Assembly: GCA_017694845.1 (NCBI GenBank) | Contig: JADIMI010000061.1 | Location: forward strand, 1-64,000 | DNA: 64,000 nt | Direction: 5' to 3' | DNA from: Candidatus Cryptobacteroides intestinavium | GTDB lineage: Bacteria > Bacteroidota > Bacteroidia > Bacteroidales > UBA932 | Shown: positions 18,594-27,357 of the stretch, piece after piece | Position numbering within the stretch: the stretch's first letter is position 1 | Layout of the letters: each line of letters starts with the position of its first letter | Program-made: the position numbers and the translations under genes | Notes under the pieces: model-generated | What the model saw: only the letters and a program-made list of their open reading frames with translations | Told to the model about the DNA's origin: nothing | Databases searched by the model: none

Positions 18594-19268
18594 TCATACC
18601 GGACGGTATGCCTTCAGCTCCTTTTCAAGCGACCTGCTGACCGGATATCCGGAACGCGCGGTCAGAGGGAAAGGATAAGTACGCACTGTCTTTCCGCGTA
18701 CAATCTCCACTGTCGCGAAATAGTCGGCACACAGATCTTCCAGAAGACGATGAAACCCGGGACCGTGGTCATGATGACGGAGATGGCAGAGCTCGTGCAG
18801 CATCACATAGTCCCTCAGGTGTTCAGGCACCTGCATCAGCCTGAGGTTGAGATTGATATTGTCCTTTGTCGAGCAGCTGCCCCAGTTGGATCTGTTGTTC
18901 TTGATCGCCAGACGGCCGTATACAAAGCCGTATCTTGCCGCAATGGAAGCAAGCCTCTCCGGAAGATATCGCCTCGCTTCACGGCGCAGGGCCTCCGTCA
19001 TTGCCGGATCGGGCCCGGCCGGAGGTACAGATACCGCCTTCTGCCTGGCCATCACCGACAACACCCACTGTCTCTTCGACAGCAGAAACATAACACCTGC
19101 CTCATAAGGCACATAATAAGGTACAGTCACGACAACGCCCCGCACCGGGTGGACCCTTATCGACACCCGCCTGCATCTCCTGCTCCTGCGCAGCATTATG
19201 TCCCCTATCTCGCTGTCTCTGTATATTTTTCCATCCATTTCCAGTTCCGTTTTCTCCGGTCTGTCCAT
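18594..19268 (-). CDS. YgjP-type metal-dependent protein (PF01863, DUF45)
   Basis: About 224 residues from MDRPEKTELEMDGK. The ORF-track start at 19358 lies upstream of the predicted RNA start, so it is rejected; MDGKIY (19238) is also possible. The zincin motif HELCHLRHHDHGPGFHRLL near the C-terminus, with RSNWGSCSTKDNINLNLRLMQVP before it, is typical of the YgjP/SprT-like family. Members are annotated as M48-like peptidases or UTP pyrophosphatase; the substrate here is unknown. It is divergent from the GH3 gene and is the nearest gene upstream of the leu leader. Confidence 0.85.
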   Translation of the reverse strand: MDRPEKTELEMDGKIYRDSEIGDIMLRRSRRCRRVSIRVHPVRGVVVTVPYYVPYEAGVMFLLSKRQWVLSVMARQKAVSVPPAGPDPAMTEALRREARRYLPERLASIAARYGFVYGRLAIKNNRSNWGSCSTKDNINLNLRLMQVPEHLRDYVMLHELCHLRHHDHGPGFHRLLEDLCADYFATVEIVRGKTVRTYPFPLTARSGYPVSRSLEKELKAYRPV

Positions 19269-19334
19269 ATCACCGCACGTCCGTAGCGTACACTCCGACG
19301 GCTCCCACCAGGGCCGGCACAGCCGTTCAGCAGA

Positions 19335-19365
19335 CAAAATTAAGAAGTGTATGCGCATTTACAAA
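19335..19365 (-). promoter_or_regulatory. Promoter of the YgjP-like gene
   Basis: On the minus strand TTTG, 19 nt, TAATTTTG. It is a full match to the Bacteroidota promoter and places the RNA start near 19328. Confidence 0.7.
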
Positions 19366-19374
19366 TATTAGATG

Positions 19375-19382
19375 TATTTTTG
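19375..19382 (+). promoter_or_regulatory. -7 element for the GH3 gene
   Basis: TATTTTTG matches TAnnTTTG, 63 bp upstream of the GH3 ATG. No TTG at the usual distance. Confidence 0.35.
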
Positions 19383-19444
19383 TCTGCCAGACCGGCAGCT
19401 CCATATCAGACAAGACAGACGGACATTTTAACACACGTAATAAT

Positions 19445-21742
19445 ATGAAGAAGTTTATATCGCTGATGCTGATGCTTTCAGCAGCCGCACTCCTGTACGG
19501 AAACAATGCGGACCCGGACAGGGAGATGGACAGGTTCATCGGCAGCCTGATGAAGAGAATGACAATAGAGGAGAAGATCGGACAGCTCAACCTGCCGACC
19601 GCCCCGTCCGACATCATTACCGGCCCGGCAAAAGAGTCAGACATAGCCGGACTGATTTCAGAAGGGCAGATCGGAGGGCTGTTCAACATCTCCGACCCGG
19701 CCAAGATAAGGGAGATCCAGGAACTTGCAGTCAACAGCAGGCTAGGCATACCTCTGATATTCGGGCTGGATGTGGTGCACGGCCAGAAGACGGTATTCCC
19801 TATCCCTCTCGGGCTGTCTGCCACCTGGGATCCGGCAGCGATAGAGAGGATGGCAAGGATATCCGCCATCGAAGCCAGCGCCATGGGCATCTGCTGGACC
19901 TACAGCCCGATGGTGGACATCGCCCATGATGCCAGGTGGGGACGTGTCGCAGAAGGGTCCGGAGAAGACCCGTATCTGGGAGCGAGGATCGCAGAGGCAT
20001 ATATACGCGGCTATCAGGGCGATCTGACCGGAGATTCCGACATCCTTGCCTGCGTGAAACATTATGCACTGTACGGGGCGGCCGATGCAGGAAGGGACTA
20101 CACTGCATCCGATATGAGCCGTTACCGTATGTTCAACTGGTATATGGAACCATACAGGGCAGCGGTGGATGCAGGAGCGGCCTCGGTCATGTCTGCATTC
20201 CAGCAGGTCGAAGGAGTGCCATGCGCGCTGAACAGCTTCCTGCTGAATGATGTGCTCCGCGACTGGTGGGGATTCGATGGATTCGTCGTGGCCGACTACA
20301 ATGCAGTGGGAGAGGCTGTCAACCACGGGATGGGCGACCTGCAGGAAGTCTCGGCCAGGGCGCTCAAGGCAGGCCTGGATATGGATATGGTGACAGGCGG
20401 ATTTATCGGCACTCTCAAGAAATCATACGATGAAGGGCTTGTCAGCAGAGAGGACATAGACACGGCGTGCAGAAGGATACTTGAAGCGAAATACCGTCTC
20501 GGACTTTTCGATGACCCTTACAAGTTCTGCAGCTGCAGCGACCCTGAGAACAGGATATTCACCGAGGAGCACAGGGCTGAAGCGAGAAAGATCGCCGCGG
20601 AGAGTTTCGTCCTCCTGAAGAATGACGGGATACTCCCTCTCCGTAAAGATACAAGGATAGCCGTTGTAGGAATGCTGGCGGACAACAAGGCCAATATGCT
20701 CGGTTGCTGGACTGTGGGGGCTGACACCGGATCACCGGTGACTGTCCTCGAAGGTATAAGGGCAGCGGTATCCGACCCATCGGCTGTCAGCTACAGCCGT
20801 GGCTCCAACCTCTTCTACGACCCTGATATGGACAGGGTGTCAAGGAACCAGGGCAAGGATGTAGACAGGGATCCGAGGAGCGCGGAAGAGATGGTTGCGG
20901 AGGCTGTGACGGCCGCGAATAATGCAGACGTGGTCGTAGCCGTACTCGGGGAGGCTGCGGAAATGTCCGGGGAATCAGCATCAAGAGTGGACCTGACTAT
21001 ACCGGATGCACAGAGGGACCTTCTGAAAGAACTGGTCGGGACAGGGAAACCGGTCGTACTCGTACTGTGCACCGGACGTCCGCTTGTACTTGACTGGGAG
21101 ACAGACAACGCGGATGCCATCCTTAACATCTGGTTCCCGGGCACAGAGGCCGGCAATGCAGTTGCGGATGTGCTTTTCGGGGATGTCAATCCATCCGGGA
21201 AGCTGACAATCTCATTCCCGCGCAATTCCGGGGTGATGCCATTCTTCTATAATGAAGTTCCTAACGGACGGCCGACAGATGGAAGGTGGCAGAAGTATGC
21301 AAGCTGCTATATGGACACAGACTGGACCGCGCTCTATCCTTTCGGATACGGACTCAGCTACACTTCGTTCTCGTATTCGGATCCGGCAGTGGAGAAAGAG
21401 AAATACATTCTGACCGGGAAAGACGGGGAATACAGCCTCGACACACCGGTCAAAGTATCCGTAACCGTAACAAACACAGGCAGCACTGCAGGCACGGAGA
21501 CCGTCCAGCTTTACGTCCGCGACATGACAGGCTCGGCTGCAAGGCCTCTCCGCGAGCTCAAAAGATTCGAGAAAGTGTCGCTCCAGCCGGGAGAGAGCCG
21601 GACCATCGAGTTCAGGCTCACGGCCGATGACCTTGCATTCTATACCCAGGACCTGGAAAGGATCGTGGAGCCGGGCAGGTTCACTGTAATGACCGGCGGC
21701 AATTCAAGGGATGTAATGTCGGCAGAATTCTCCGTCAGATGA
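19445..21742 (+). CDS. GH3 beta-glucosidase (BglX-like), periplasmic
   Basis: 765 residues with a signal peptide (MKKFISLMLMLSAAALLYG). Glycoside hydrolase family 3: a TIM-barrel domain (about 30-370) holds the nucleophile Asp near residue 284 in GFDGFVVADYNAV. An alpha/beta sandwich follows (about 390-600) with KNDGILPL and GEAAEMSGESASR. A C-terminal fibronectin-III-like domain (about 650-765) contains VTVTNTGSTAGTETVQLYVRD. It releases glucose or similar sugars from beta-linked oligosaccharides in the periplasm. Exact linkage preference cannot be read from the sequence. Confidence 0.93.
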   Translation: MKKFISLMLMLSAAALLYGNNADPDREMDRFIGSLMKRMTIEEKIGQLNLPTAPSDIITGPAKESDIAGLISEGQIGGLFNISDPAKIREIQELAVNSRLGIPLIFGLDVVHGQKTVFPIPLGLSATWDPAAIERMARISAIEASAMGICWTYSPMVDIAHDARWGRVAEGSGEDPYLGARIAEAYIRGYQGDLTGDSDILACVKHYALYGAADAGRDYTASDMSRYRMFNWYMEPYRAAVDAGAASVMSAFQQVEGVPCALNSFLLNDVLRDWWGFDGFVVADYNAVGEAVNHGMGDLQEVSARALKAGLDMDMVTGGFIGTLKKSYDEGLVSREDIDTACRRILEAKYRLGLFDDPYKFCSCSDPENRIFTEEHRAEARKIAAESFVLLKNDGILPLRKDTRIAVVGMLADNKANMLGCWTVGADTGSPVTVLEGIRAAVSDPSAVSYSRGSNLFYDPDMDRVSRNQGKDVDRDPRSAEEMVAEAVTAANNADVVVAVLGEAAEMSGESASRVDLTIPDAQRDLLKELVGTGKPVVLVLCTGRPLVLDWETDNADAILNIWFPGTEAGNAVADVLFGDVNPSGKLTISFPRNSGVMPFFYNEVPNGRPTDGRWQKYASCYMDTDWTALYPFGYGLSYTSFSYSDPAVEKEKYILTGKDGEYSLDTPVKVSVTVTNTGSTAGTETVQLYVRDMTGSAARPLRELKRFEKVSLQPGESRTIEFRLTADDLAFYTQDLERIVEPGRFTVMTGGNSRDVMSAEFSVR

Positions 21743-21791
21743 CACAGGCCGCAAGGCGTACGGATTCAAGGCATTTTACGGCAAAAAAGTT

Positions 21792-21822
21792 TTTGGATAA
21801 TCGAAATTAATCAGTAAATTTG
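21792..21822 (+). promoter_or_regulatory. rpsO promoter
   Basis: TTTTG, 19 nt, TAAATTTG: a full Bacteroidota promoter. The predicted RNA start is near 21829, about 75 nt before rpsO. Confidence 0.85.
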
Positions 21823-21902
21823 CAGCCGTTTTTGACCAATCCCCTTCCGGGATGGCCGGAAACGGCTGTTAAATTTTTATTAACCTCTAAAATCTTGTGA
21901 AA

Positions 21903-22178
21903 ATGGCTGAATATTTACAGGCCGAAAAGAAGCAGGAGATTTTCGCGAAGTACGGAAAGTCTAATACTGACACAGGTTCTCCAGAGAGCCAGATCGCACT
22001 ATTTTCCTACCGTATCGCTCACCTTACCGAGCATATGAAGAACAACAAGAAGGACTATTCCACACGTCTTTCACTTCTGAAGCTCGTAGGTAAGAGGCGT
22101 CGTCTTCTTGATTACCTCAAGAGAGTCGACATCGAAAGATACAGGACAATCGTGAAGGAGCTCGGTCTCCGTCGATAA
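21903..22178 (+). CDS. rpsO: 30S ribosomal protein S15 (uS15)
   Basis: 91 residues from [18 protein letters not shown]; the ORF-track start two codons earlier is a GTG. It binds the central domain of 16S rRNA early in small-subunit assembly. The core [51 protein letters not shown] is diagnostic. It is followed by a terminator and then pnp, the common rpsO-pnp order. Confidence 0.98.
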   Translation: MAEYLQAEKKQEIFAKYGKSNTDTGSPESQIALFSYRIAHLTEHMKNNKKDYSTRLSLLKLVGKRRRLLDYLKRVDIERYRTIVKELGLRR

Positions 22179-22200
22179 GGAAAATATTGCCTTGACCTGA

Positions 22201-22235
22201 TGGGGTGCTCCCTGCTGAGCTCCCCATTTTTATTG
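22201..22235 (+). terminator. Terminator between rpsO and pnp
   Basis: TGGGGTGCTC-CCTGCT-GAGCTCCCCA forms a 10-bp stem with one wobble, followed by TTTTTATT. Partial read-through would link the two genes. Confidence 0.75.
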
Positions 22236-22399
22236 AAAATCCAATACCTTACAACATTGGACGATCTTCCGGAGCCGCTAACAAACCATCAGCCGGCGGC
22301 GGGCTCCGAGACTCACGATATTCGGACGAACAGATACAATGTACGCAGCAGAAATTATTAATCAACTCCCATAGGGGGAGGCTGGCTGAACGAAATGTA
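22236..22399 (+). promoter_or_regulatory. pnp 5' leader with a possible stem-loop
   Basis: This 164-nt stretch contains GGAGCC ... GGGCTCC arms around 22270-22306, able to form a hairpin. In enterobacteria a leader hairpin cut by RNase III lets PNPase control its own mRNA. Such control here is only a suggestion. No TAnnTTTG promoter was seen. Confidence 0.3.
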
Positions 22400-24745
22400 A
22401 TGAACATTATCAACAAGAAGATTGAATTATCCGACGGAAGGGTAATAGAGATTGAGACCGGAAAGCTTGCAAAACAGGCTGACGGAGCGGTAGTAGTCAA
22501 GATGGGAGGCACAATGCTTCTCGCAGCTGTCACCTGCGCAAAGGATGCAAAAGAGGATGTGGACTTTATGCCTCTTCAGGTGGACTACAAAGAGAAATTC
22601 GCAGCTGCCGGAAGATTTCCAGGCGGTTTCATGAAGAGGGAGGGAAAGGCTTCTGATTATGAAATCCTTATCGCAAGACTCGTGGACAGGGCACTCAGGC
22701 CGCTGTTCCCGGAGGATTTCCACGCAGAGGTGTATGTGACTGTAAACCTTATCTCGGCAGAGAAGGACATACAGCCGGATGCGCTTGCAGGGCTGGCAGC
22801 ATCAGCCGCACTTGCAGTAAGCGACATCCCGTTCGAGGGACCTATCTCGGAAGTCCGTGTCGCAAGGATCAACGGACAGCTGAAGATAGACCCGAATTTC
22901 AGCGAAATGGCAGATGCTGACATTGACCTTATGGTAGCAGCTACCTACGACAACATTATGATGGTCGAGGGAGAAATGAAAGAGGTCAGCGAAGCAGAAA
23001 TGCTGGAAGCCATCAAGTTCGCACACGAAGAGATCAAGAAGCACTGCAAGGTGCAGATGGAGCTTATGGAAGAGGCAGGCAAGACCGTCAAGAGGACATA
23101 CTGCCACGAGGAGAATGACGAGGAGCTCCGCGCAGCTGTCGAGAAATTCTGCTACGACAGGTGCTACGCCATAGCAAAGAGCGGAAGCGGCAAGCACGAG
23201 AGGACGGATGCTTTCGATGCACTCAAGGAAGAATTCTACCAGACTATACCGGAAGAGGAGCGCGAGGCAAAGACAATGATGGTGGAAAGATACTACCACG
23301 CTGTCGAGAAACGCGCGATGAGGAACCTCATTCTCGATGAAGGGATCCGTCTGGACGGACGTAAATGCAATGAAGTACGTCCTATATGGTGCGAAGTAGG
23401 CTACCTGCCTTGCGCCCATGGTTCAGCGATCTTCACAAGAGGAGAGACACAGTCGCTTGCGACAGTGACCCTCGGGACCAAGCTCGATATGAAGGAGAGG
23501 GATGAAGTGCTCATCCAGGGCACCGACCAGTTCGTGCTCCACTACAACTTCCCTCCGTTCTCCACTGGAGAGGCCAAGGCGCAGAGGGGTGTAGGCCGTC
23601 GCGAGATCGGTCATGGCAACCTGGCATTCAGGGCTCTCAAGCCTATGGTGCCGCTTGCTCCTGAAAACCCTTACGCAGTGCGGGTAGTGTCAGACATTCT
23701 CGAGTCAAACGGCTCATCATCGATGGCTACAGTCTGCGCAGGATGCCTTGCACTGATGGATGCCGGAGTCAAGATCAAGAAACCTGTCGCCGGTGTCGCA
23801 ATGGGACTTATCACAGACAAGGAGAACCCTAACGGACGCTACGCTATACTCACCGACATTCTCGGAGATGAAGACCACCTCGGAGATATGGACTTCAAGG
23901 TGACAGGAACAAAGGATGGTATCACAGCCACCCAGATGGATATCAAGGTAGACGGACTCTCATACGATGTCCTCGAGAAAGCTCTTGAGCAGGCGCGTCA
24001 GGGCAGGATGCACATAATGGGCGAGATGATGAAGACCATCAGCGAGCCGCGTGCTGACTACAAGCCGTTTGTACCTCGTATCATCCAGCTCCGTGTCCCT
24101 GGAGAATTCATCGGTGCGATCATCGGAAAAGGAGGGGAGGTCATCCAGAAGATCCAGAAGGAGACCGGTACCACAATCACCATCACCGAGGAGCAGAACA
24201 ACGGTGTCAGCGAAGGAGTCGTGGATATCTTCGGAGAGAACAAGGAATCAATGGACAAGGCTCTCGACTGGATCAACGGTATATGTGCAGTGCCTGAAGT
24301 GGGACAGGTATACCGCGGCAAGGTCGTATCCATCCTTGAATTCGGAGCATTCGTCGAGATACTTCCAGGCAAGGAGGGACTGCTCCACATTTCGGAGATA
24401 GACTGGGGCAAGACCGACAAGGTCGAAGATGTCCTCAGCGTAGGAGATGAAGTGGATGTCAAGCTGCTCGAGATCGACCCTAAGACAAACAAGATGAGAC
24501 TTTCCCGCAAAGCCCTCATCGAGAAGCCTGAAGGCTATGTCGAGCCAGAACGCAGACCTCGCCCTGCAGCAGGTGACAGAGGGCCGCGCCGTAACGGCAA
24601 TGACCGTCGCGGCGGAGACCGTCCGGCAGGGAACGGCAAGGGACCGCGCGGACCACGTCCTGAAAGAGGACCGAAAGGCGGTCACAGCAGCCGCACCGAC
24701 TACAGCGAGCCTGCAGACAACGGCAACGATCCTGAAATGTTCTAG
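22400..24745 (+). CDS. pnp: Polyribonucleotide nucleotidyltransferase
   Basis: 781 residues from [30 protein letters not shown]; the ORF-track N-terminal extension of 65 codons is not family-like and is rejected. It is a 3'-5' phosphorolytic RNase working as a trimer. Order: RNase PH domain 1, helical linker, RNase PH domain 2 ([20 protein letters not shown]), KH domain ([17 protein letters not shown], near 560-620), S1 domain ([20 protein letters not shown]). The last about 80 residues are a disordered Arg/Gly/Pro-rich tail ([16 protein letters not shown]) that is longer than in E. coli. It ends at a strong hairpin. Confidence 0.97.
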   Translation: MNIINKKIELSDGRVIEIETGKLAKQADGAVVVKMGGTMLLAAVTCAKDAKEDVDFMPLQVDYKEKFAAAGRFPGGFMKREGKASDYEILIARLVDRALRPLFPEDFHAEVYVTVNLISAEKDIQPDALAGLAASAALAVSDIPFEGPISEVRVARINGQLKIDPNFSEMADADIDLMVAATYDNIMMVEGEMKEVSEAEMLEAIKFAHEEIKKHCKVQMELMEEAGKTVKRTYCHEENDEELRAAVEKFCYDRCYAIAKSGSGKHERTDAFDALKEEFYQTIPEEEREAKTMMVERYYHAVEKRAMRNLILDEGIRLDGRKCNEVRPIWCEVGYLPCAHGSAIFTRGETQSLATVTLGTKLDMKERDEVLIQGTDQFVLHYNFPPFSTGEAKAQRGVGRREIGHGNLAFRALKPMVPLAPENPYAVRVVSDILESNGSSSMATVCAGCLALMDAGVKIKKPVAGVAMGLITDKENPNGRYAILTDILGDEDHLGDMDFKVTGTKDGITATQMDIKVDGLSYDVLEKALEQARQGRMHIMGEMMKTISEPRADYKPFVPRIIQLRVPGEFIGAIIGKGGEVIQKIQKETGTTITITEEQNNGVSEGVVDIFGENKESMDKALDWINGICAVPEVGQVYRGKVVSILEFGAFVEILPGKEGLLHISEIDWGKTDKVEDVLSVGDEVDVKLLEIDPKTNKMRLSRKALIEKPEGYVEPERRPRPAAGDRGPRRNGNDRRGGDRPAGNGKGPRGPRPERGPKGGHSSRTDYSEPADNGNDPEMF

Positions 24746-24768
24746 GACCTTCAGAATAAAATAATATG

Positions 24769-24809
24769 AAAAGAGAGGTGACTTCAATACGCGAGGTCAC
24801 CTCTTTTGT
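24769..24809. terminator. Terminator after pnp
   Basis: AAAAGAGAGGTGAC-TTCAATACGCGAG-GTCACCTCTTTT forms a perfect stem with A-rich and T-rich flanks. Confidence 0.85.
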
Positions 24810-25026
24810 ACTTGCTGCAGACCTGCATCCCGGATGGATTGATGCCTCGCACCGGCTGCGGGACCGTCCTGTCACCATAGACGCAGCCTCTTTTCTGTCA
24901 CCATAGACGGAGCCGCAGGCGGAGTGAAGGATCTGGAGCACTTCAACGGTCCTGTACCAGTTGTTCTTGCAACTGACATAGGGTTTACCGGCAATCCCTG
25001 ATTTTCCGAGAAATTATGCTGTTCTC
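24810..25026. other. Intergenic stretch before the YqaE gene, with R5 and R1
   Basis: No gene is supportable here. It contains R5 (TTGATGCCTCGCACCGG at 24839), a partial R1 at 24870 (GTCACCATAGACGCAGCC) and a full R1 at 24896-24942. Confidence 0.7.
24896..24942 (+). repeat. R1 repeat copy
   Basis: TGTCACCATAGACGGAGCCGCAGGCGGAGTGAAGGATCTGGAGCAC. This is the variant with CACCATAGAC in place of CATCCTGAAC; the same variant recurs at 25617 and 33841. Confidence 0.8.
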
Positions 25027-25057
25027 TTTGGGAATACGCGTAAAAATACTATTTTTG
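25027..25057 (+). promoter_or_regulatory. Promoter of the YqaE-like gene
   Basis: TTTG, 19 nt, TATTTTTG: a full match. The RNA would start near 25064 and have a leader of about 100 nt, which includes CCGGCCTACAAATGTAATTTTCCTGCCGG with complementary CCGGC/GCCGG arms. Confidence 0.75.
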
Positions 25058-25161
25058 CGGATGTCAAGACTGCAGACCTGTGTCACATCTGTATCTTGAT
25101 TTTTATTGTACCGGCCTACAAATGTAATTTTCCTGCCGGTCCCTGAACCATCATAAATCCG

Positions 25162-25323
25162 ATGATTATGTCATTCTGGAGAGTACTGCTTTCAATCATC
25201 TTCCCGCCGCTCGCCGTGATAGACAAGGGCTGCGGTTCCATCCTTATCGTCCTGCTTCTTACCTGCGCCGGATGGATCCCCGGAGTGATCGCCGCCCTGA
25301 TCATCCTCAACAAGAACAACTGA
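25162..25323 (+). CDS. YqaE/Pmp3 family small membrane protein
   Basis: 53 residues, below the ORF-track limit: MIMSFWRVLLSIIFPPLAVIDKGCGSILIVLLLTCAGWIPGVIAALIILNKNN. Two membrane helices flank the family signature PPLAV...GCGS...LTCxGWIPGVIAAL. Members (PF01679) are stress-linked membrane proteins in bacteria, yeast and plants whose molecular role is poorly defined. A second ATG is at 25168. It has its own promoter and sits between two repeat-rich stretches. Confidence 0.9.
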   Translation: MIMSFWRVLLSIIFPPLAVIDKGCGSILIVLLLTCAGWIPGVIAALIILNKNN

Positions 25324-25407
25324 GACACAGAAGGATGGCAGAAGGGGCATATTTTTTCGGATCACCGGGGAAACCATGTGTTTTTAACTTTTGTTGTCGC
25401 GGACGGC

Positions 25408-25430
25408 TTGATGCCCCGCACCGGTATGCA
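25408..25430 (+). repeat. R5 short shared segment
   Basis: TTGATGCCCCGCACCGGTATGCA directly precedes the left arm of the R2 pair. It is shared with 24839 and, inverted, 8674. Confidence 0.55.
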
Positions 25431-25586
25431 GACCGCAAACATCAACTTTTTGTAACTCGTTGATATTCAATATAATGCAAAAATAACTATGTTCGTGGTC
25501 CCTACTTTTTTGAGGGGACCGCGAACAACGATATTTTGTAACGGCCTGTCTTTTAATAAGATACAAATTCGGTTTGTTCGCGGTCC
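25430..25586. repeat. R2 paired palindromic units (A and B)
   Basis: Unit A, 25430-25501 (72 bp), is bounded by AGACCGCAAAC and GTTCGTGGTCC. A 14-nt spacer CTACTTTTTTGAGG follows. Unit B, 25516-25586 (71 bp), is bounded by GGACCGCGAAC and GTTCGCGGTCC. The A interior contains ATCAACTTTTTGTAA...AATGCAAAAATAA. The B interior contains TTTTGTAAC...AAGATACAAATT. The same A-spacer-B order recurs at 33581-33736. Confidence 0.85.
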
Positions 25587-25603
25587 GTTGTTCCATCCTG
25601 AAC

Positions 25604-25696
25604 GAAGCCTTTCCTTGTCACCATAGACGGAGCCGCAGGCAAAGTGAAGGATCTGGAGCACCACATTTGTTCTCCACATTGGCAGCCGCCGGTGAT
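25604..25696 (+). repeat. R1 repeat copy with extended tail
   Basis: A CATCCTGAACGAAGCC fragment is followed by a full TGTCACCATAGACGGAGCCGCAGGC...GGATCTGGAGCACC and a tail TCTCCACATTGGCAGCCGCCGGTGAT. The tail is shared with the copy at 33841-33922 (TCCACATTGGCAGCCATCGGTGAT). Confidence 0.8.
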
Positions 25697-25848
25697 GTCC
25701 GGCGCCAGCTACTCCATAGTCTCATCTGTCTTCGTCTTGCCCTGACCGCTCCATCATTCCGCGCCTTGCCGTGCCCATCCCGTTTCCTTATTCCGCATCC
25801 CGTTCCTTATTGCTCTATGCACCCTGTTCTCCCCTGTACACATCTCCG

Positions 25849-25909
25849 GAGATATGCTCCCCGCTGATGCCACACAGAGCGTATATCACGGATCGCCGGC
25901 GCATATCTC
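25849..25909. repeat. R4 61-bp palindromic-end repeat
   Basis: GAGATATGC and GCATATCTC are perfect 9-bp terminal inverted repeats. The interior CTGATGCCAC...GAGCGTATATC...GCCGG is shared with the two units at 33929 and 34002. All three are exactly 61 bp. Confidence 0.85.
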
Positions 25910-26011
25910 CCGTCCTCCCTCGGTCTCTGCCAGGGCAGACGCTGTCTCAGTTTGCATAGGCAAAAGGGGAAAGTCGATGAACTGATATCCTCGTAGAGAG
26001 TTGTTGTTTTA

Positions 26012-26121
26012 TGCGCAGAGACGCGTCTCTGCCGACGCCTCTGCGCACGGACCCTTCAATATATGCTCTGTATGGCATCATCTGTGCGCAGAGACGTCAG
26101 TCCGGCAACGTCTCTGCGCAC
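26012..26121. repeat. R3 paired GCGCAGAGACG hairpins
   Basis: The first hairpin, 26012-26047, has arms TGCGCAGAG...CTCTGCGCA. The second, 26082-26121, has a perfect 15-bp stem TGTGCGCAGAGACGT / ACGTCTCTGCGCACA. Between them lies GGACCCTTCAATATATGCTCTGTATGGCA, whose complement recurs at about 33526-33556. Confidence 0.8.
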
Positions 26122-26141
26122 AGGCTCTAAGGGCCTTCGGT

Positions 26142-26171
26142 ACAGATTCTTCGCTTCGCTCAGAACGACAG
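26142..26171 (-). repeat. R1 repeat, inverted short form
   Basis: CAGATTCTTCGCTTCGCTCAGAACGACAG is the short R1 form lacking the GCCGCAGGC insert, on the minus strand. Confidence 0.7.
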
Positions 26172-26450
26172 TGTACTGGCGCTCCCTTAGACAATGCAGG
26201 AAAATGCTCGGATAGACAGTATGCCAGCTCCGGAAGGTCAGGTTGAGACTTCTTTCCTGCATGAGACACAGTGTATTCCCGGTGATCCGGAATATACAGC
26301 CTTGGGGTCCCGAACATAGAGGTAAAGAAGGCAATGTACTTATTTCAAGACTCTACTGGGCGCTCGTCGCCGGAAAGGCAGAGGAGATGATGAGACTTCC
26401 GGAGGGGCTGTTCGCCCGTGCTAACTATCAGATCCATGCTGATGCCGAGC

Positions 26451-27353
26451 CTAAAGCGAAGCTGAACGGAATTCGGAGATTGCGGAGGAGGAGTTGAGAA
26501 GGCGGATGAATTCCTGGGCCGACCGTTTGCGGTAGGTGTTCTTCAGGACGTGGACACAGCCTTCCATCTCGCTTCCGGGAGCATCGATCGGGATTGCCTT
26601 CAGGAACTGTTCGTTATGGATTGTCGCTTCCGAAAGGACGGATACAAGATTGCTCTTACGCACAAGCTGGAGGAGTACATTCACTTCATTGAGCTCGGCC
26701 CGGATACTGAATTCGTAGTCAGCCCTTGATGGAATGGCATCGAAGGCATTTCTGGACTGCAGCCCCTTCGCAGGCATGATCAGGCTGTAGGCCGCCAGAT
26801 CCTTGAGAGAGATGGAATGCCTGTCAGCCACAGGATGCCCGGTGCGTACTATAGCGGAAAGCTTGTTGTAGAACAGGGTATAGGAATTGATGTCAGGATA
26901 GCGCCGCGTCGGCTTGAAGGCCAGGACAAAATCCACCTCCCTCTTCTCGAGCAGCTGCATCAGTTCCTCCATCGGCTTGCAGCAGATATCTATCTTGACG
27001 GAGGGGTACTGCTTCATGAATTCATCCACTGTCTCCGTCAGGATAGGAATGAAAGTGTAAGTTACACCTATCTTCAACGTACCCGTAAGCATCTGCTTGA
27101 GGTCATTGATCCTGTCGACACAGCTCGCAGCGCTGTGGATAGCCTCAATGGCGTATGGGAGCATCTCCTGGCCGGCCTCGGTGAGAATGACATTATGGCT
27201 GGAACGCTCGAACAGCTGTATCCCGATCTCATCCTCCAGCTGGCGGACCTGCTGTGACAATGTACTCTGGGTCACATACAAAGCCTTGGCCGCCTCAGAG
27301 AAATTCAATGTCTCCGCCGCCTTTACGAAATATTTCAGCTGTCTCAGTTCCAT
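26451..27353 (-). CDS. LysR-family transcriptional regulator
   Basis: 300 residues, full length. It starts MELRQLKYFVKAAETLNFSEAAKALYVTQSTLSQQVRQLEDEIGIQLFERSSHNVILTEAGQ, a canonical LysR helix-turn-helix. Residues about 90-295 form the two-lobed effector domain (TLKIGVTYTFIPILTETVDEFMKQYP). It lies 4 bp after the second ThrE component and is probably cotranscribed. The likely job is control of this exporter or an amino-acid pathway; the effector is unknown. Confidence 0.93.
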   Translation of the reverse strand: MELRQLKYFVKAAETLNFSEAAKALYVTQSTLSQQVRQLEDEIGIQLFERSSHNVILTEAGQEMLPYAIEAIHSAASCVDRINDLKQMLTGTLKIGVTYTFIPILTETVDEFMKQYPSVKIDICCKPMEELMQLLEKREVDFVLAFKPTRRYPDINSYTLFYNKLSAIVRTGHPVADRHSISLKDLAAYSLIMPAKGLQSRNAFDAIPSRADYEFSIRAELNEVNVLLQLVRKSNLVSVLSEATIHNEQFLKAIPIDAPGSEMEGCVHVLKNTYRKRSAQEFIRLLNSSSAISEFRSASL

Positions 27354-27357
27354 ATAG

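Larger units (their letters stand above)
25324..26450. other. Gene-poor repeat island 2
   Basis: About 1.1 kb with no convincing gene. In order it contains R5, paired 71-bp R2 units, R1, a pyrimidine-rich stretch (about 25700-25850, with an imperfect CATCCCGTTTCCTTATTC / CATCCCGTTCCTTATTG duplication), one 61-bp R4 unit, two R3 hairpins and an inverted R1. ORF-track entries here are shadows that share fragments such as LQILHFACGSVYGD because they read through the same repeats. Confidence 0.75.

Noticed and set aside
22205-22399. N-terminal extension of PNPase in the ORF track
   Set aside because: The family N-terminus starts at MNIINKK. The extension begins inside the rpsO terminator.
25467-25679. 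Shared peptide LQILHFACGSVYGD in several small ORFs (24516, 25467, 33812) as a protein family
   Set aside because: They are translations of the R1 DNA repeat in one frame, lack initiation context and break outside the repeat.
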